Assembly (NCBI RefSeq): GCF_905147365.1
Contig: NC_056418.1
Coordinates: 3,781,262-3,845,261 of the forward strand
Reading direction: 5' to 3'
Source: Aricia agestis
Taxonomy: Eukaryota; Arthropoda; Insecta; Lepidoptera; Lycaenidae
Length of the DNA: 64,000 nucleotides
Shown: piece by piece, positions 31,400-41,680 of the stretch
Layout: the number at the start of each line of letters is the position of its first letter
Position numbering within the stretch: position 1 is the stretch's first letter
Notes under the pieces: generated by a model
What the model was told of the DNA's origin: nothing
The model's input: only the letters and a program-made list of their open reading frames with translations
Databases searched by the model: none
Translations under genes and position numbers: made by a program

Positions 31400-31495
31400 T
31401 AACCTCCGACGAAAAAAGAGGGGTGTTATATGTTTGTGTTTGTCTGTGTGTGTGTCTGTCCGTGGTATCTTAGCATCCAAAGAGATACCAGAATA
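31400..31495 (+). repeat. Family C repeat fragment
   Basis: AACCTCCGACGAAAAAAGAG, then TGTCTGTGTGTGTGTCTGTC and GTGGTATCTTAGCATCC match the C copies at 45570 and 50605. Confidence 0.6.
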
Positions 31496-31555
31496 GATCG
31501 GGTAGAACGAGACTCGGCCAACATCAACATTTTCCATGTCACTCAACATTTTTGA

Positions 31556-31887
31556 CGTGGGAGAGCCATGCTTCGGCACGAATGGGCCGGCTCGATCGGA
31601 GAAATACCACGGGCTTACAGAAAACCGGCGTGACACAGCGCTTGCGCTGTGTTTCGCCGAGTGAATGAATTTACCAGAGGCCCAATCCCCTACCCTCCCC
31701 TATTTCCTTCCCTACCCTCCCCTATTCCCTTCCCTACCCTCCCCTATTACCCTACTCCCTCTTAAAAAGCCGGCAACGCACCTGCAGCTCTTCTGATGCT
31801 GCGAGTGTCCATGGGCAACGGAAGTTGCTTTCCATTAGGTGACCCGTTTGCTCGTTTACCCCCTTATTTCATAAAATAAAAAAAAAC
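31556..31887 (+). mobile_element. SINE family A, full-length copy
   Basis: Head, stem (CAGCGCTTGCGCTG), pyrimidine tract, 3' part and an interrupted A tail (ATAAAATAAAAAAAAA) are present. AACATT occurs before the head and after the tail, a likely target duplication. Confidence 0.88.
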
Positions 31888-31953
31888 ATTAATTTTTCAA
31901 ACCCGAAATAATATTTTTTGTAACGTTTGCTGCGGCTGCCATTATATTGAAAA

Positions 31954-32190
31954 CGAGCTTTTGCCCGCGGCTTCGCTCGCGTTAAGAAGTATTATTATAT
32001 ACAAACTTTCATCCCCTATGTTAACCCCTTGGAGGTAGAATTGATCAAAATCCTTTCTTAGCGGATGCCTACGTCATATCATCTACCTGCATGCCAAATT
32101 TCAGCCCGATCCGTCCAGTGGTTTGGGATGTGCGTTGATAGATCACTATGTCAATTAGTCAGTCACCTTTGAGTTTTATATATAAGATAT
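31954..32190 (-). mobile_element. Helitron-like element, family E2
   Basis: CGAGCTTTTGCCCGCGGCTTCG marks the end, with CTAG mutated to CGAG, and the minus strand forms a GCGAGCGAAGCCGCG stem. The body contains TGCATGCCAAATTTCAGCCC and ends TTTTATATATAAGATA. Confidence 0.65.
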
Positions 32191-32687
32191 AATATTCTAT
32201 TTATTTCATCTTCACACTTAAACCAATAAACCGATTTAGATGAGTGTAGAGATTACGTTGAGTCTTTGGAAAGACATTGAATAATTTTTATCGACGTAAA
32301 AGGAATGATTCTTGTGATAAAATTACAATTTGCAAACAAAATTTCGACATATCTACTTTTGAAGACTGGAAATCTCTTCCATTCCATGAAATGTATATAA
32401 ACAGTTACAATTATACCTCACTCAATATATTTGACGAAAGAAAAAGGTCCGAGCTAAGAAGCGCAAACTTTTTGTTTGTTTCTGCGAAGTTTAAGATCTC
32501 CTCCACGTTCTATTTGCCGGGACTTTTTTATTTGAATTACATAGAAATCGGCGAATTTTTATATTAATATAAATGTCTGTTTATTCTTCGGATGAAAAAC
32601 GCATAGAAACTAGACTATTTTCTATCGTGGGATAATTTTGTTCTCTATTTTGAAATTGATCTTCGTGGCTTACAGTGCATTCCAGTA
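32191..32687. other. No gene established
   Basis: A 96-codon frame (32277-32567) starts from a non-ATG-like context in AT-rich DNA and shows no domain. No repeats were recognised. Confidence 0.35.
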
Positions 32688-32756
32688 CCAGTTTACATTA
32701 TCCTAATAGCAATCCAGCGGTGGATTGGACTACTGGATTGGAATAATGTAAACCGG
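32688..32756. mobile_element. Hairpin MITE
   Basis: CCAGTTTACATTATCCTAAT at the left and GGAATAATGTAAACCGG at the right are inverted, with AATCCAGCGGTGGATT at the centre. It resembles a lepidopteran MITE whose ends read CCGGTTTACATTATTCC. Confidence 0.6.
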
Positions 32757-32861
32757 CCGTAAGAAATATTATTTTATTTGATACCTCTAATGACAAATTG
32801 CCCAAAATGACATCGATGTGGCAAAAAACTCATGTTTCACGCCACAATATGCCATGTCAGT

Positions 32862-33132
32862 GGGTCCCTAGACGATCAATTTTATTGTACAATATCATTG
32901 ATCAATATTATTGAACAATTTATTTAACAATAAAATTGAAAGGCGGGTGCGTTCAATATGAACCCTAGATGGTCAATAATATTGCACAATACATGATATT
33001 GCACTATAAAGGAAATGTATTTGGGAAAAATTGTATTTAGTATGTAAATTAACGAGCCCTGATAATGTTAGGGGGATGAACTTAAAAAAAAAAAGATATT
33101 GCACTATAAAGACGACCAACATCTAGGAGCCC
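32862..33132. mobile_element. MITE with imperfect inverted termini and internal repeats
   Basis: GGGTCCCTAGACGATCAATT and CATCTAGGAGCCC are inverted ends. ATATTGCACTATAAAG occurs twice inside (32997, 33097) and CAATAATATTG-like palindromes cluster at 32890-32990. Confidence 0.6.
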
Positions 33133-33413
33133 GCTTAGACAAGTCTACGGCTAAAAATAAGCGCGGTTGGCACCGCCGCATGGAAATAAAACCGCCCAAA
33201 ATGCACATCGAAACTTCTTCATAAAGTTGGAAAGTGCATTATAACTTCCACCTGAAGGACTTAAATAGACAGCCTGAGTGCTCCTCAAACTGGGGATAAA
33301 CATTCTAGAACTTAAATCAAATCAAACTGCACAGACTGGAAAATATTTACATAAATAGAAAGAGATTTGATGCGTTAAGTTGACTTTGCTGGAATATGTG
33401 TTGTGTTGCTTTT

Positions 33414-33628
33414 AAGCTATTGTATAGCTTATCAATCAAGAAATTTTGTAACGAAAAAACCTAACGAAAACAACCTAACACGCCTACTCCGACCGGCATA
33501 GCGGTGAGGCGTTGTCAGACTTCGGCACGGTGTTTGTGTGCATGCGACTAGACGTATTTGAATTATAATTGCATAAGTTGATAAAAATGCTATGCAATAG
33601 TCTTAACGCGGTACCAAGTACCACACGT
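33414..33628 (-). repeat. Family N repeat copy 1
   Basis: GGTGTTTGTGTGCATGCGAC and CTATGCAATAG with CCAAGTACCACACG are inverse matches to N2 (39364) and N3 (60073). Confidence 0.6.
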
Positions 33629-33656
33629 ACTTTTTAACGGATGGACAAAACAGTAA

Positions 33657-33954
33657 GGCGCTTTGCAGACGAAGTGGCGGGACAGGCCGGTCAATTTCGC
33701 CGCGAACGATAGCACAAAGGGAATCCTACATTACCAACGCACACGGCGGGCAAAAAGACCGCGCCGCTGGTGTCCGGCGGGCACTGGCGGCGCATGTCCG
33801 CAGCTGCCCGCCCTGGATCACACAAACCAGTTTTCATGCAGTAACGCAGACGGCGTGTGCTTTGTGTACGCGGCGCGGGCAGCCGCAGACGTCGACGGGC
33901 GTACGCAGCAAAATGGACCGGCCCGCCCCGCCCCGTCGTCGTCTGCAAAGCGCC
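33657..33954. mobile_element. GC-rich PIF/Harbinger-like MITE
   Basis: GGCGCTTTGCAGACGA begins the left end and its inverse ends the right; similarity continues through GGCCGGTC-like sequence with gaps for about 45 bp. TAA lies directly outside both ends (33654-33656, 33955-33957), fitting a TWA target. The element is about 65 percent GC in an AT-rich genome. Two 85-100 codon frames, one per strand, reflect its composition and are not genes. Confidence 0.8.
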
Positions 33955-34097
33955 TAATTACTTAATATGGAAGTATATTCACGTAATGCAAAATTAAGCT
34001 GAAATCTCACTAATACCTATTTTCTATGTCCTATGATGGTCGGGTTTAATGTTAAAAACTATGGTCAAAGTCACAAGTTGCCAAAAATATATCATAC

Positions 34098-34276
34098 AAG
34101 ATGACACCCTCAACTCCGTTGCGTCAAAATTCGTTTATCGCGGGGGAACCGTACATTTTTCCGGGATAAGAAGTTTCCTATGTCCTTTCCCGGGACTCAA
34201 AGTATCTCCATACCCAGTAACATCAGGTACTAGGCAGACAGACAGACACACTTTCGCATTTATAATATTAGTTTGG
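34098..34276 (-). mobile_element. Helitron-like element, family B
   Basis: AAGATGACACCCTCAACTCC (CTAG mutated to CAAG), GAACCGTACATTTTTCCGGG, TTTCCCGGGACTCAAAGTATC, (CAGA)n and TTTCGCATTTATAATATTAG are all in order. Confidence 0.83.
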
Positions 34277-34663
34277 AAAATAAATTTATGACTCGTGGCC
34301 GGCGTACACGATTGCTAACGCCGGTTTTAAAATCTATTTTTAATTCTGCATCACAATAGCAGTCAGTAATCATTTTGAAAGGCTGATTTTCCATAGAGAC
34401 AGTTAATCTACATATCGGTAAGCATTTCAAAGGAATGAAAGCACACGACTGATTAGAGAAGAGCTGCCGTGCTCTATATTTTTCTACGCCACAGGGTCTT
34501 CAATATTCTGAAGCATAAATTGCCTTTTGCTATTTATAGGTCGCTTCATAGGTTTATTTTAAAGGTAAAAATAAATAGCGTATAGCTTTTTAGTTTAAAT
34601 TTTATTTCAAAATACGTGTGGCTAAAATCAATCCTCTAAATGCACAGCGTAGTCAGTCATTAG

Positions 34664-34785
34664 TAGACATCGGATAATATGCATTTGCATATTTGCATAG
34701 GGAAATGTATATAATGACACTTTTTAGGCGATAGTGCATAAATATTTATTATAAATATTGTTATTTTTGTTTAATCCGATGTCTA
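34664..34785. mobile_element. Short MITE-like element
   Basis: AGACATCGGATAATATGC and AATCCGATGTCTAG are inverted ends about 120 bp apart, with an internal ATGCATTTGCATATTTGCAT palindromic cluster. Confidence 0.5.
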
Positions 34786-34807
34786 GTCCTTAGAAATATT
34801 ATAGCTC

Positions 34808-34914
34808 ACTAGATGTTCATACATTTTCCCGTGATAAAAAGTATTATTAAGTGTGCATTCTTTCCTGGGATTTAAAAGTGCTGATAAAGCGCTTTTAAAT
34901 GCCAGGAAAGAATG
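34808..34914 (-). mobile_element. Truncated family B copy ending in an inverted duplication
   Basis: ACTAGATGTTCATACATTTTCCC and CTTTCCTGGGATTTAAAAG are B body segments with a deletion. The segment 34854-34881 is then repeated in inverse at 34887-34914 (28 bp arms, two mismatches, about 5 nt spacer). Confidence 0.75.
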
Positions 34915-35232
34915 CTGTAATTATTTAAAAAATTAATCAAGCCAAATAAATTTTTTCGCTTGCATTGTTTTTGCGTAAAAAGTAATAAAATTATTTTCAA
35001 AGAGTTAAAAATTATGGAACAAAAAGTTTAAAATGATCTCATTTCTTTGAAAAACATAAACGACTCCCAATAAACCGAAGTAACAAAAACTTTGTAACAA
35101 TTAAAATCATAATATTGTTAATTAAAAGCTAAATTTGTATTTTCTGTGAAAATATTTATAAAGGACTCGATTCAACAATTTGGCTAAGACGGAAATGTAT
35201 TGTAATTTATTATTCTACTGATTTCCAGATTT

Positions 35233-35406
35233 AAGGCTGCGTTTCCACCAGAGCTGAGCTGGGCTGTGTTGCGAGGAATGTGTTTTTGAGAACCAATAGC
35301 ATCGCCGCGGCCCGCGCTGAGCGATGTCATGGCAAAGTCATGTCAATGAAGCGATTCTATTGGTTTTCAAAAACACATTCCTCGCAACACAGCTCCGTTC
35401 AGCTCT
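35233..35406. mobile_element. Foldback MITE with about 55 bp arms
   Basis: AAGGCTGCGTTTCCACCAGA begins the element. Arms containing GTGTTGCGAGGAATGTGTTT and its inverse AAACACATTCCTCGCAACAC flank a short GC-rich centre. The outermost right end is shortened. Confidence 0.8.
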
Positions 35407-35429
35407 TTTTCGATTCGATTTATTTCATA

Positions 35430-35589
35430 CTAGATGACGCCCGCAACACTATTGCGCCAAAATTCAAAACATGTACCTATTCTATGCCCTTTCCCGGGAC
35501 TGAAAGTATCTCTATACCAAACATCAAAATCGGTTCAGCGGTTTGTGCGTGAAGAGGAAAGAGGAAGAAGAGACTTTCACATTTGTATT
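35430..35589 (-). mobile_element. Helitron-like element, family B
   Basis: CTAGATGACGCCCGCAACAC is followed by the usual body, but the (CAGA)n tract is replaced by AGAGGAAAGAGGAAGAAGAG. Its 5' end lies one base from the CTAG of the F element at 35591. Confidence 0.8.
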
Positions 35590-35590
35590 A

Positions 35591-35750
35591 CTAGCTATTT
35601 GACCGTACTTTGCTCGGTATTCAATAAAACACGAATAAAATGACATTTTCTAAAAATGATTCCTAGCTATATCGATTTATCGCCCCCGAAACCCCCTATA
35701 TACTAAATTTCATGAAAATCATTGGAGCCAATTCCGAGATTCCAAATATA

Positions 35751-35838
<88 letters not shown>

Positions 35839-35872
35839 AGAATTGCTCGTTTAAAGATATAAGATTAGTATG
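35591..35872 (-). mobile_element. Helitron-like family F copy with long TA microsatellite, complete
   Basis: CTAGCTATTTGACCGTACTT, the conserved CGCCCCCGAAACCCCC body, a (TA)n tract at 35757-35836 and the 5' end ACAAGAATTGCTCGTTTAAAG are all present. The stem is weakened by a GAGC to GTAC change. Confidence 0.85.
35757..35836. repeat. (TA)n microsatellite, about 40 units
   Basis: An uninterrupted TA run inside the F copy. The YIYIYI frame across it is an artefact. Confidence 0.95.
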
Positions 35873-36254
35873 GATTCTGTAAAACTTTATCTCATTTTCA
35901 TAATCAAATTTTAAAGGCCAGAATAATCTTAGTGTCCCAGGCGCCAAGTCACAAATAAATATTATGTAGTTTATATACGTTTAATAAGGCCGTAATCGTC
36001 ATTTTATCATAACTCGATATTGAGACCAGCGACCTCATCCACGAAGTTATGCCAAGTGGTAAAGTTAGTTATAGTACTGGGAGCTTGTTAAATAGTATGT
36101 ATTTTATGTCGATAATAATTATGAAGCAGGAAATGTTAATTATAGCGTTAGTTCGGGGGATTATGTAGGTGTATTAGACTAAGTTTGGTGCCGAACTAAC
36201 CGATACAACGTGGATCGCTGTTGAATGGATGTGTGTATTTCAGTAGAAGATTAA

Positions 36255-36389
36255 AGGCCTGTTTCAACACTTCCTGATAAAGTGCCGGATAGGCTATCCA
36301 CAACTTATTTGACAGATTCTCCATACTCTATCTGTCAAGTGGTGGGTAGCCTATCCGGCACATATCAGGAAGTAGTGAAACAGCCCCTA
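36255..36389. mobile_element. Foldback MITE with about 60 bp arms
   Basis: AGGCCTGTTTCAACACTTCC at the left is mirrored by AGTAGTGAAACAGCCCCT at the right, and the arms meet around CTCCATAC. GCCGGATAGGCTATCC appears in both arms. It resembles a common arthropod MITE. Confidence 0.85.
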
Positions 36390-36464
36390 AGAAAGTTATA
36401 GTCGAAGATAATATCATTCTGTACTATGTGCAAGCAAAATCCATACTTTCATACTTCCATACTT

Positions 36465-36698
36465 CCATACTAATATTATAAATGCGAAAGTGTGTCTATC
36501 TGTCTGTCCGTCTGTCTGTCTGTCTGTCTGTCTGTCACCTCTTCACGCTCAAACCGATGAACCGATTTTGCTGAAATTTGGCATGGAGATACTTCGAGTC
36601 CCGGGAAATGACATAGGATACTTTTAATCCCGGAAAAATGTACGGTTTCAACGCGATAAACGAATTTTGGCGCAACAGAGTTGCGGATGTCATCTAGT
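36465..36698 (+). mobile_element. Helitron-like element, family B, complete reference copy
   Basis: TCCATAC starts the element within a short CATACTTC tandem. A (CTGT)n tract at 36494-36536, GAGATACTTCGAGTCCCGGG, ACATAGGATACTTTTAATCC and GTACGGTTTCAACGCG follow. It ends with GCGCAACAGAGTTGC (stem CAAC/GTTG), GGATGTCAT and CTAG|T. Confidence 0.87.
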
Positions 36699-36710
36699 AA
36701 AAAATAATAT

Positions 36711-37178
36711 TGTTACGTGCTAGGGTTCGAGGATTTGGAGAGAAAGACCTGGTGACTCTCTTGAAGACTTTATTAACACTGCACTAAGCACTAAGTCACA
36801 ACACTTAGCACTAAGTCCAAACACTAATCACTAGGTCCAATCACTAAGCACTATCACTGTCCTAGGTCGTAGCCAAGTCGCAGGTTTCACTGGTTCACTC
36901 ACTATTGATCACTTGTTGTCGCCTCGAAGATCGCTCAGATTGAACTGAATCGCCGGGCCGTCTACCTGTGGCTTTTTATATGGCGAGACGAATTCCAGAA
37001 AGTTCCCGATTCACGTAAACAAGTAAACAAGTATGGGAACTTTCTAGGAGGCTCGAGCATGTACCACCTGGCGCCATCTAGTTTCGAGTAGGGGATTTAT
37101 GTGTAGTGTGTCCCCTGATCAGTTTCGCTGGTTTGCCGCTAGATGGCACCACATGTCCGTATACCGTGTACCGTAACA
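36711..37178 (-). mobile_element. Solo LTR, Gypsy-like
   Basis: It begins TGTTACG and ends CGTAACA, with ATAT directly outside each end (36707-36710, 37179-37182). On the minus strand there is a TATA box, an initiator-like TCAGTT about 30 bp downstream and an AATAAA before the R/U5 end, all in LTR order. No internal region, primer-binding site or second LTR is nearby, so it is a recombined solo LTR. The 4 bp duplication and length of 468 bp suit Gypsy. A CACTAAGTC-like minisatellite lies at 36780-36860. Confidence 0.85.
36943..36982 (-). promoter_or_regulatory. LTR core promoter
   Basis: On the minus strand CATATAAAAAGC (36971-36982) is the TATA box and TCAGTT (36943-36948) the initiator. 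The polyadenylation signal AATAAA is at 36769-36774. This order fixes the element orientation. Confidence 0.7.
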
Positions 37179-37497
37179 ATATTAACCCATCAAGCCACAT
37201 AAGCTCACCGGTGAGCAAGACACAATAGAATAACAATTGATTTTCAAGAATCCATGATCGAAGGATTAACAAGGAAATGTCAGGAATTATAACAGCTACC
37301 TACTTGAAAATTGGTAAGTACGTAAAAAAGTTATGAAGACACCTGCTAAAGGTACCGTTCCGATCAACGCGGCAAGCGCCCGCGACGAAAAAATTCATTG
37401 ACCTACAGCTCTAACAAACGTGAAATGAAGTTGTTAGAGTAGGAAGCGGCATTTCGATTCGATCGTTTAGGTCTCAAAACGGTTTCGTTGTATGTTT
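37179..37497. other. No gene or recognisable repeat seen
   Basis: Contains CCAACGCGGCAAGCGCCCGCG-like GC-rich sequence near 37362 but no defined element. Confidence 0.35.
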
Positions 37498-37545
37498 AAA
37501 TGAAACCGGTTACCGGCCACTGTCACCGAAACCGGTGTTATCCAG
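37498..37545 (+). repeat. Fragment of the tRNA-derived SINE body
   Basis: AAATGAAACCGGTTACCGGCC and GTCACCGAAACCGGTGT match the 3' part of the SINE at 22943 and 29760, in the opposite orientation. Confidence 0.55.
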
Positions 37546-37964
37546 TATCTCTAAATCCCTGGTATGTAGTGCGGCACAGTCACGTTCGCGCCGTTGCTCG
37601 CACGCTCCACACGGTACACGTTCGCCGCTCGCAATAAAAACTTCTCTAAAATGAAATATTTAATGCCGCCCGCCTTTTTACTGCTCACCTCGACGATGCC
37701 AAATATTTTTCACTATATGGAATTGGTTTTTTGAAAAAACTCAGGATGATTGTGGAGAGAAAAAGGTTTTTTGATCGCTGGTTGGTGAAAATGATGTCGA
37801 AACATAATTTTACAGTTTAAATTATGACACGATTCAAATGAATATAATACAATAAATACTGTGAAGGTCAATCTTAAGTTAATGTACTTAATAATTACAG
37901 CAGACAAATAATAACGACAGCTAAATATCAGTCTGCAGTAAGTGAATTATTGCGATAGCTCCAA

Positions 37965-38148
37965 TCCATACTAATATTATAAATGCGAAAGTGTGTCTGT
38001 CTGTCTGTTCCTCTCACCTCTTCACGTCCAAACCGCTGAAACAATTTTGCTGTTTGGTATGTTATTATACTTTTTATCTCGGAAAAATTTACGGTTCCCG
38101 CGCAATAAATTAATTTTGTAGCAACGGACTTGCGGGCGTCATCTAGTT
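37965..38148 (+). mobile_element. Helitron-like element, family B
   Basis: TCCATACTAATATTATAAATG starts it, with a short CTGT tract, a central deletion and an intact end TTGCGGGCGTCATCTAG|T. The minus-strand frame 37928-38227 is the translated repeat and not a gene. Confidence 0.83.
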
Positions 38149-38267
38149 TACTTCGTAGTTGTACCATAAAGTGGCCTCTCAACGAAGGCCAAAATGATGG
38201 ATTGTCATGTGCATACGAGTTTCGCAATCATGGTAGCAATCACTATCCAAAATGGGCCAACAGCCCT

Positions 38268-38845
38268 AAGCGGGGAATTGACTACCGGGCCGCCCGCTAC
38301 GGGCCGCCCGTCACGGGCAAGCCTGTCGCATGTCCGCTCGTCAATTCCTAGGTACGGGCACAGACATGCCCGCCGGCCGCAGCCTGCCCGCGGGCACGGG
38401 CAAGTCTGTACATGAATGGTCGCAACGGGCGGCCCGTCGTCATTTGCGCCTTGGAGAGCGACTAGAGTGCACTTAAAATATTATTTTAAAACATATTATT
38501 GTAAAAAATACAAACACTAAATTTAAGAAAAACCAACAAAAACAATTTTGACATACGTTTATTTCCATTTACCGGTCGCATCCTTGTTTGTGGAAAGTTA
38601 AAAGCAAGGATTAAATGAACAACGATCTATGTACAGCGAACTTATTGAAAAATCCAAAGAAATCAATGCCGATGCTGATCTATCATCTATTAAAAAGAAT
38701 TTCGAGTCCATGAGTCCACGACTGAGCTACAGCCCTCTATCTATTCGACTGACTTGCCTGTTCTGTGTGTGTTCAATAGGAGCAAGCGGCAGACTTGTGC
38801 CAGACCGGGCGGCCCGCGGGCAGCCCGATAGTCAATTCCCCGCTT
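38268..38845. mobile_element. GC-rich MITE with about 28 bp inverted termini
   Basis: AAGCGGGGAATTGACTA at the left is inverted as TAGTCAATTCCCCGCTT at the right, each followed by CGGGC-rich sequence. The left half has dense GGGC/GCCC palindromes (38290-38440). TA-containing triplets outside the ends are compatible with a TWA target but are not identical. Confidence 0.75.
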
Positions 38846-39363
38846 TACACAATTCGTATTTGTAAGTTGTATGCAACCAAACCATTTTTCAACTTACAAT
38901 TTAATCTAACAGATGTGAAATCCAGATCGTAAACGAGGCATAATATTCTTCCCCCGAGTTGAAACTCATTACATCCCAAATTAAATATGCTAAAGACGGG
39001 TCAGAATATTAATCCCCGTAATTAGGGGGACTTCATAAAAACACCCTTTATAAGGTCAGGGATTATGTAACCATCAGATCTCGTTTGCTGGAGGACTCTC
39101 CGCGCTGAATAATAATTCACCTTTCGAACGTCCTCAAGTTGACATAATTAGTTTTCGCCGTATCCGCGAAAGAGAGAGAGAGCATGCTGTCTCTTTTTAG
39201 TATTTAAAAAGTTGTTACAAGACTCTTCAATGTAATGTCCCTAGAATCTAGATAACCCGCAGATGTTGTTGTATCATGTAAGTGAAAATTTTGGGAGATG
39301 ACGTATTTTTATGTAATTTTTGCTTTTTATATTATGCCAAACCATAACGTAAAAAGTAAAAAA
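38846..39363. other. No gene or recognisable repeat seen
   Basis: A (GA)n stretch at 39170-39182 is the only low-complexity feature. Confidence 0.4.
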
Positions 39364-39604
39364 AACTCGGGGAACTGCCGCGGTAAGGCTATGCCATAGC
39401 ATTTTTTATCAACTTTTGCAATTATACGTCTAGTCGCACGCACACAAACACCGCGCCGAAGTCTACTGAAAATAAACAACGATAGACGATGCACGGCAAC
39501 ATCGCGCCGACTGGTCGGAGTGGGTGTGTTAGGTTTCTTCGTTTCGGAATTTCTTAATTCGGTCGCCGCGCTCAAAGCCTGCGATAAAAGCTATGCAATA
39601 GCTT
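39364..39604 (+). repeat. Family N repeat copy 2, longest
   Basis: CTCGGGGAACTGCCGCGGTA, CTATGCCATAGCATTTTTTATC, GTCGCACGCACACAAACACC and a right end CTATGCAATAGCTT are present. The CTATGC/GCATAG motifs at both ends suggest inverted termini. Confidence 0.65.
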
Positions 39605-40502
39605 AAAAACAACCGCAGAAGATAAAATGACACAGCAAAGCCACAATAGACATAACGACCAGTAGTTCGACTGCAAAGAGACGGACAGGTTTCAATATCT
39701 GTCAAATTCGTCGGGTTTCACTAGGATTATGAACGGAATGTGCCTCGCGCTGGCTGATATAATAAATTTTTAAATATTAAAAATAAAGTTTTCAAAATTG
39801 GATTCTGACAATTTTAATCGCATGTGCCAAAACACAAACAGCAATACGACCAAAGAGGAACACGTCCATCGAATATGTCATATTTTTAAATTCGTAGGTA
39901 ACAATTTAACAACCCTAGCGACGATTTTCGTCATAATACGTCAAATTTAAAAATAAAAATCAGTTCTAAGTCGGTATACTCTATCATTCTGTCTACTCTG
40001 GCAAAGGAGGCGCAGGCTGTACGTAGTATAGTTATAAGAACATTTACCAAGTTATCAGTGGTGGAACTATAGGGTGACGGGGCTGGCAAAATGCCTGGTG
40101 CCCCCGAACCAAAAGGGCCCCGGCCCAAGAGGCCGTGAGGTCAGAATTTTTTTATACATAGTTACGCCACTGCAAGCTATAACTCTTAAAGTAAGCATCT
40201 CCTAGATTATAGGACTTATAAAGTCAGAACTGAGCAAACTAGACGTAAGCTATAGCACACATAAGATTAATTTGTTCAAATATACGTGTTTACAAGATGG
40301 AAGTTCCGATACCGTTTGCCTTGGCGCTTACTGTTATGCTAATGAAATCTGACACACAAACAGATAGCGATATAATCATATACGGTTAGCATATTATTAC
40401 GCGATGCTTTGTTGTTTGATTTATACAGCCGTAATGTTATAATAATATTTTATTTGGTATAACATAATCAGAAGCTGTTTTATTAAATGTTAGATAAAAA
40501 TT
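39605..40502. repeat. Mostly unique; family Q fragment at 40066-40180
   Basis: GGGCCCCGGCCCAAGAGGCC and TAGTTACGCCACTG at 40120-40175 match the family Q fragment at 45345-45412 (GGGCCCGGGGCTTGG, TAGCTACGCCACTG). The remainder holds nothing I can name. Confidence 0.4.
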
Positions 40503-40845
40503 GTTTTTTTTATGAAACAAGGGGGCAAACGAGCAAACGGGTCACCTGATGGAAAACGATTTCCGTCGCCCATGAACACTGGCAGCATCAGAAGAGCTGC
40601 AGGTGCGTTGCCGGCCTTTTAAGAGGGAATAGGGTAATAGGGGAGGGTAGGGAAGGGAGTAGGGGAGGGTAGGGAAGGAAATAGGAGAGGGTAGGGAAGG
40701 GAATAGGGTAGGGGATTGGGCCTCCGGTAAACTCACTCACTCGGCGAAACACAGCGCAAGCGCTGCTTCACGCCGGTTTTCTGTGAGAACGTGGTATTTC
40801 TTCGGTCGAGCTGGCCCATTCGTGCAGAAGGATGGCTCTCCCACG
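40503..40845 (-). mobile_element. SINE family A, full-length copy
   Basis: All modules are present: T-rich left end, conserved 3' part, long purine tract, CAGCGCAAGCGCTG stem and head ending CTCTCCCACG. One CpG change (GCTGCTTCACG) lies near the stem. Confidence 0.87.
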
Positions 40846-40975
40846 TCAGAAATAATAATATATTATTCAGTCTGTAATATGCTGCCTGATTATTTAAGCA
40901 GTTTATTACGCGGAAACCGCAATATTCTCTATCTTATTATCTCAGTATTCTCTATCTTATTATCGTATCTTTTTT

Positions 40976-41085
40976 TCTCGGGGTACTAAAAATCTCCATA
41001 TCTAATTTCATGAAAATTATTTTAATGATTTAGGTGTGAAGAAGCAACAGACAGACTCACTTTCGTTTGTTAGTACGGGTATTAA
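40976..41085 (-). repeat. Degenerate family B fragment
   Basis: CTCGGGGTACTAAAAATCTCC, TTAGGTGTGAAGAAGCAACAG and CAGACTCACTTTCG follow the order of a minus-strand B copy. Confidence 0.5.
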
Positions 41086-41167
41086 TACAAATTAGTATAG
41101 CGCGGGCATACAAACTAATAATGATTAGACAAAGAGAATTGAAACAAAATTATTTAAGGTTTATTTT

Positions 41168-41270
41168 GTAACCCCGCATTCCACTTGACGTTAAAAACGA
41201 TCAAAACGCTCAAAATAGGGTTTTGAGCGTTTTGATTGTTTTTAACGTCAAGTGGAACGAGGGGTGTAAT
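41168..41270. mobile_element. Near-perfect foldback, about 47 bp arms, 5 nt loop
   Basis: TGTAACCCCGCATTCCACTT and onward is inverted at the right with about three differences. The 35 bp nearest the loop (TAGGG) differ at one position. TA occurs at both edges, compatible with a Tc1/mariner-type MITE, but the duplication is too short to be sure. Confidence 0.85.
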
Positions 41271-41680
41271 GAATTTCGTTCTTTACTTAAATAATGATTG
41301 TGCTTTGTTGCTGGCACATTAGACGAAATAACTAGCTTGTGAAAAGAAAACAGACTGCATTCAGCAACCTTCTAAATTCGAATTCTAATTTAAAAAACTA
41401 CTCTAAATTCGAATTTCAAAATTTGTTCGCTGCTGCTGAACGTTTTTAAAACAAAGAATCAACAAAGTAAGGGACAAAAAGTGGCAGAGTAAATTAGAAC
41501 ATCTTAACGAGCAGGGCACAAACAGATGATTAAATTAGTGTCCTGTATTCGCAACAAGTTAATTGCATCTCCACGACTAATGTTTAACGTTTAACGCCAT
41601 CAGAGTCTTGTAAAATGTTTGCTTAAGGTTCGCGCACACTGTGCCGCAGTGTGGAGCCGCAGCGCAGCACAGCACAGCGC

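Noticed and set aside
33663..33965. 100-codon arginine- and alanine-rich frame with an overlapping 85-codon antisense frame
   Set aside because: Both lie inside the GC-rich PIF-like MITE; stop codons are rare there because of composition.
35696..35947. Frame with a long YIYIYI stretch, like a repeat protein
   Set aside because: It is the translated (TA)n microsatellite.
37928..38227. 99-codon minus-strand frame
   Set aside because: It translates a family B Helitron-like copy and its flank; other B copies are broken in the same frame.
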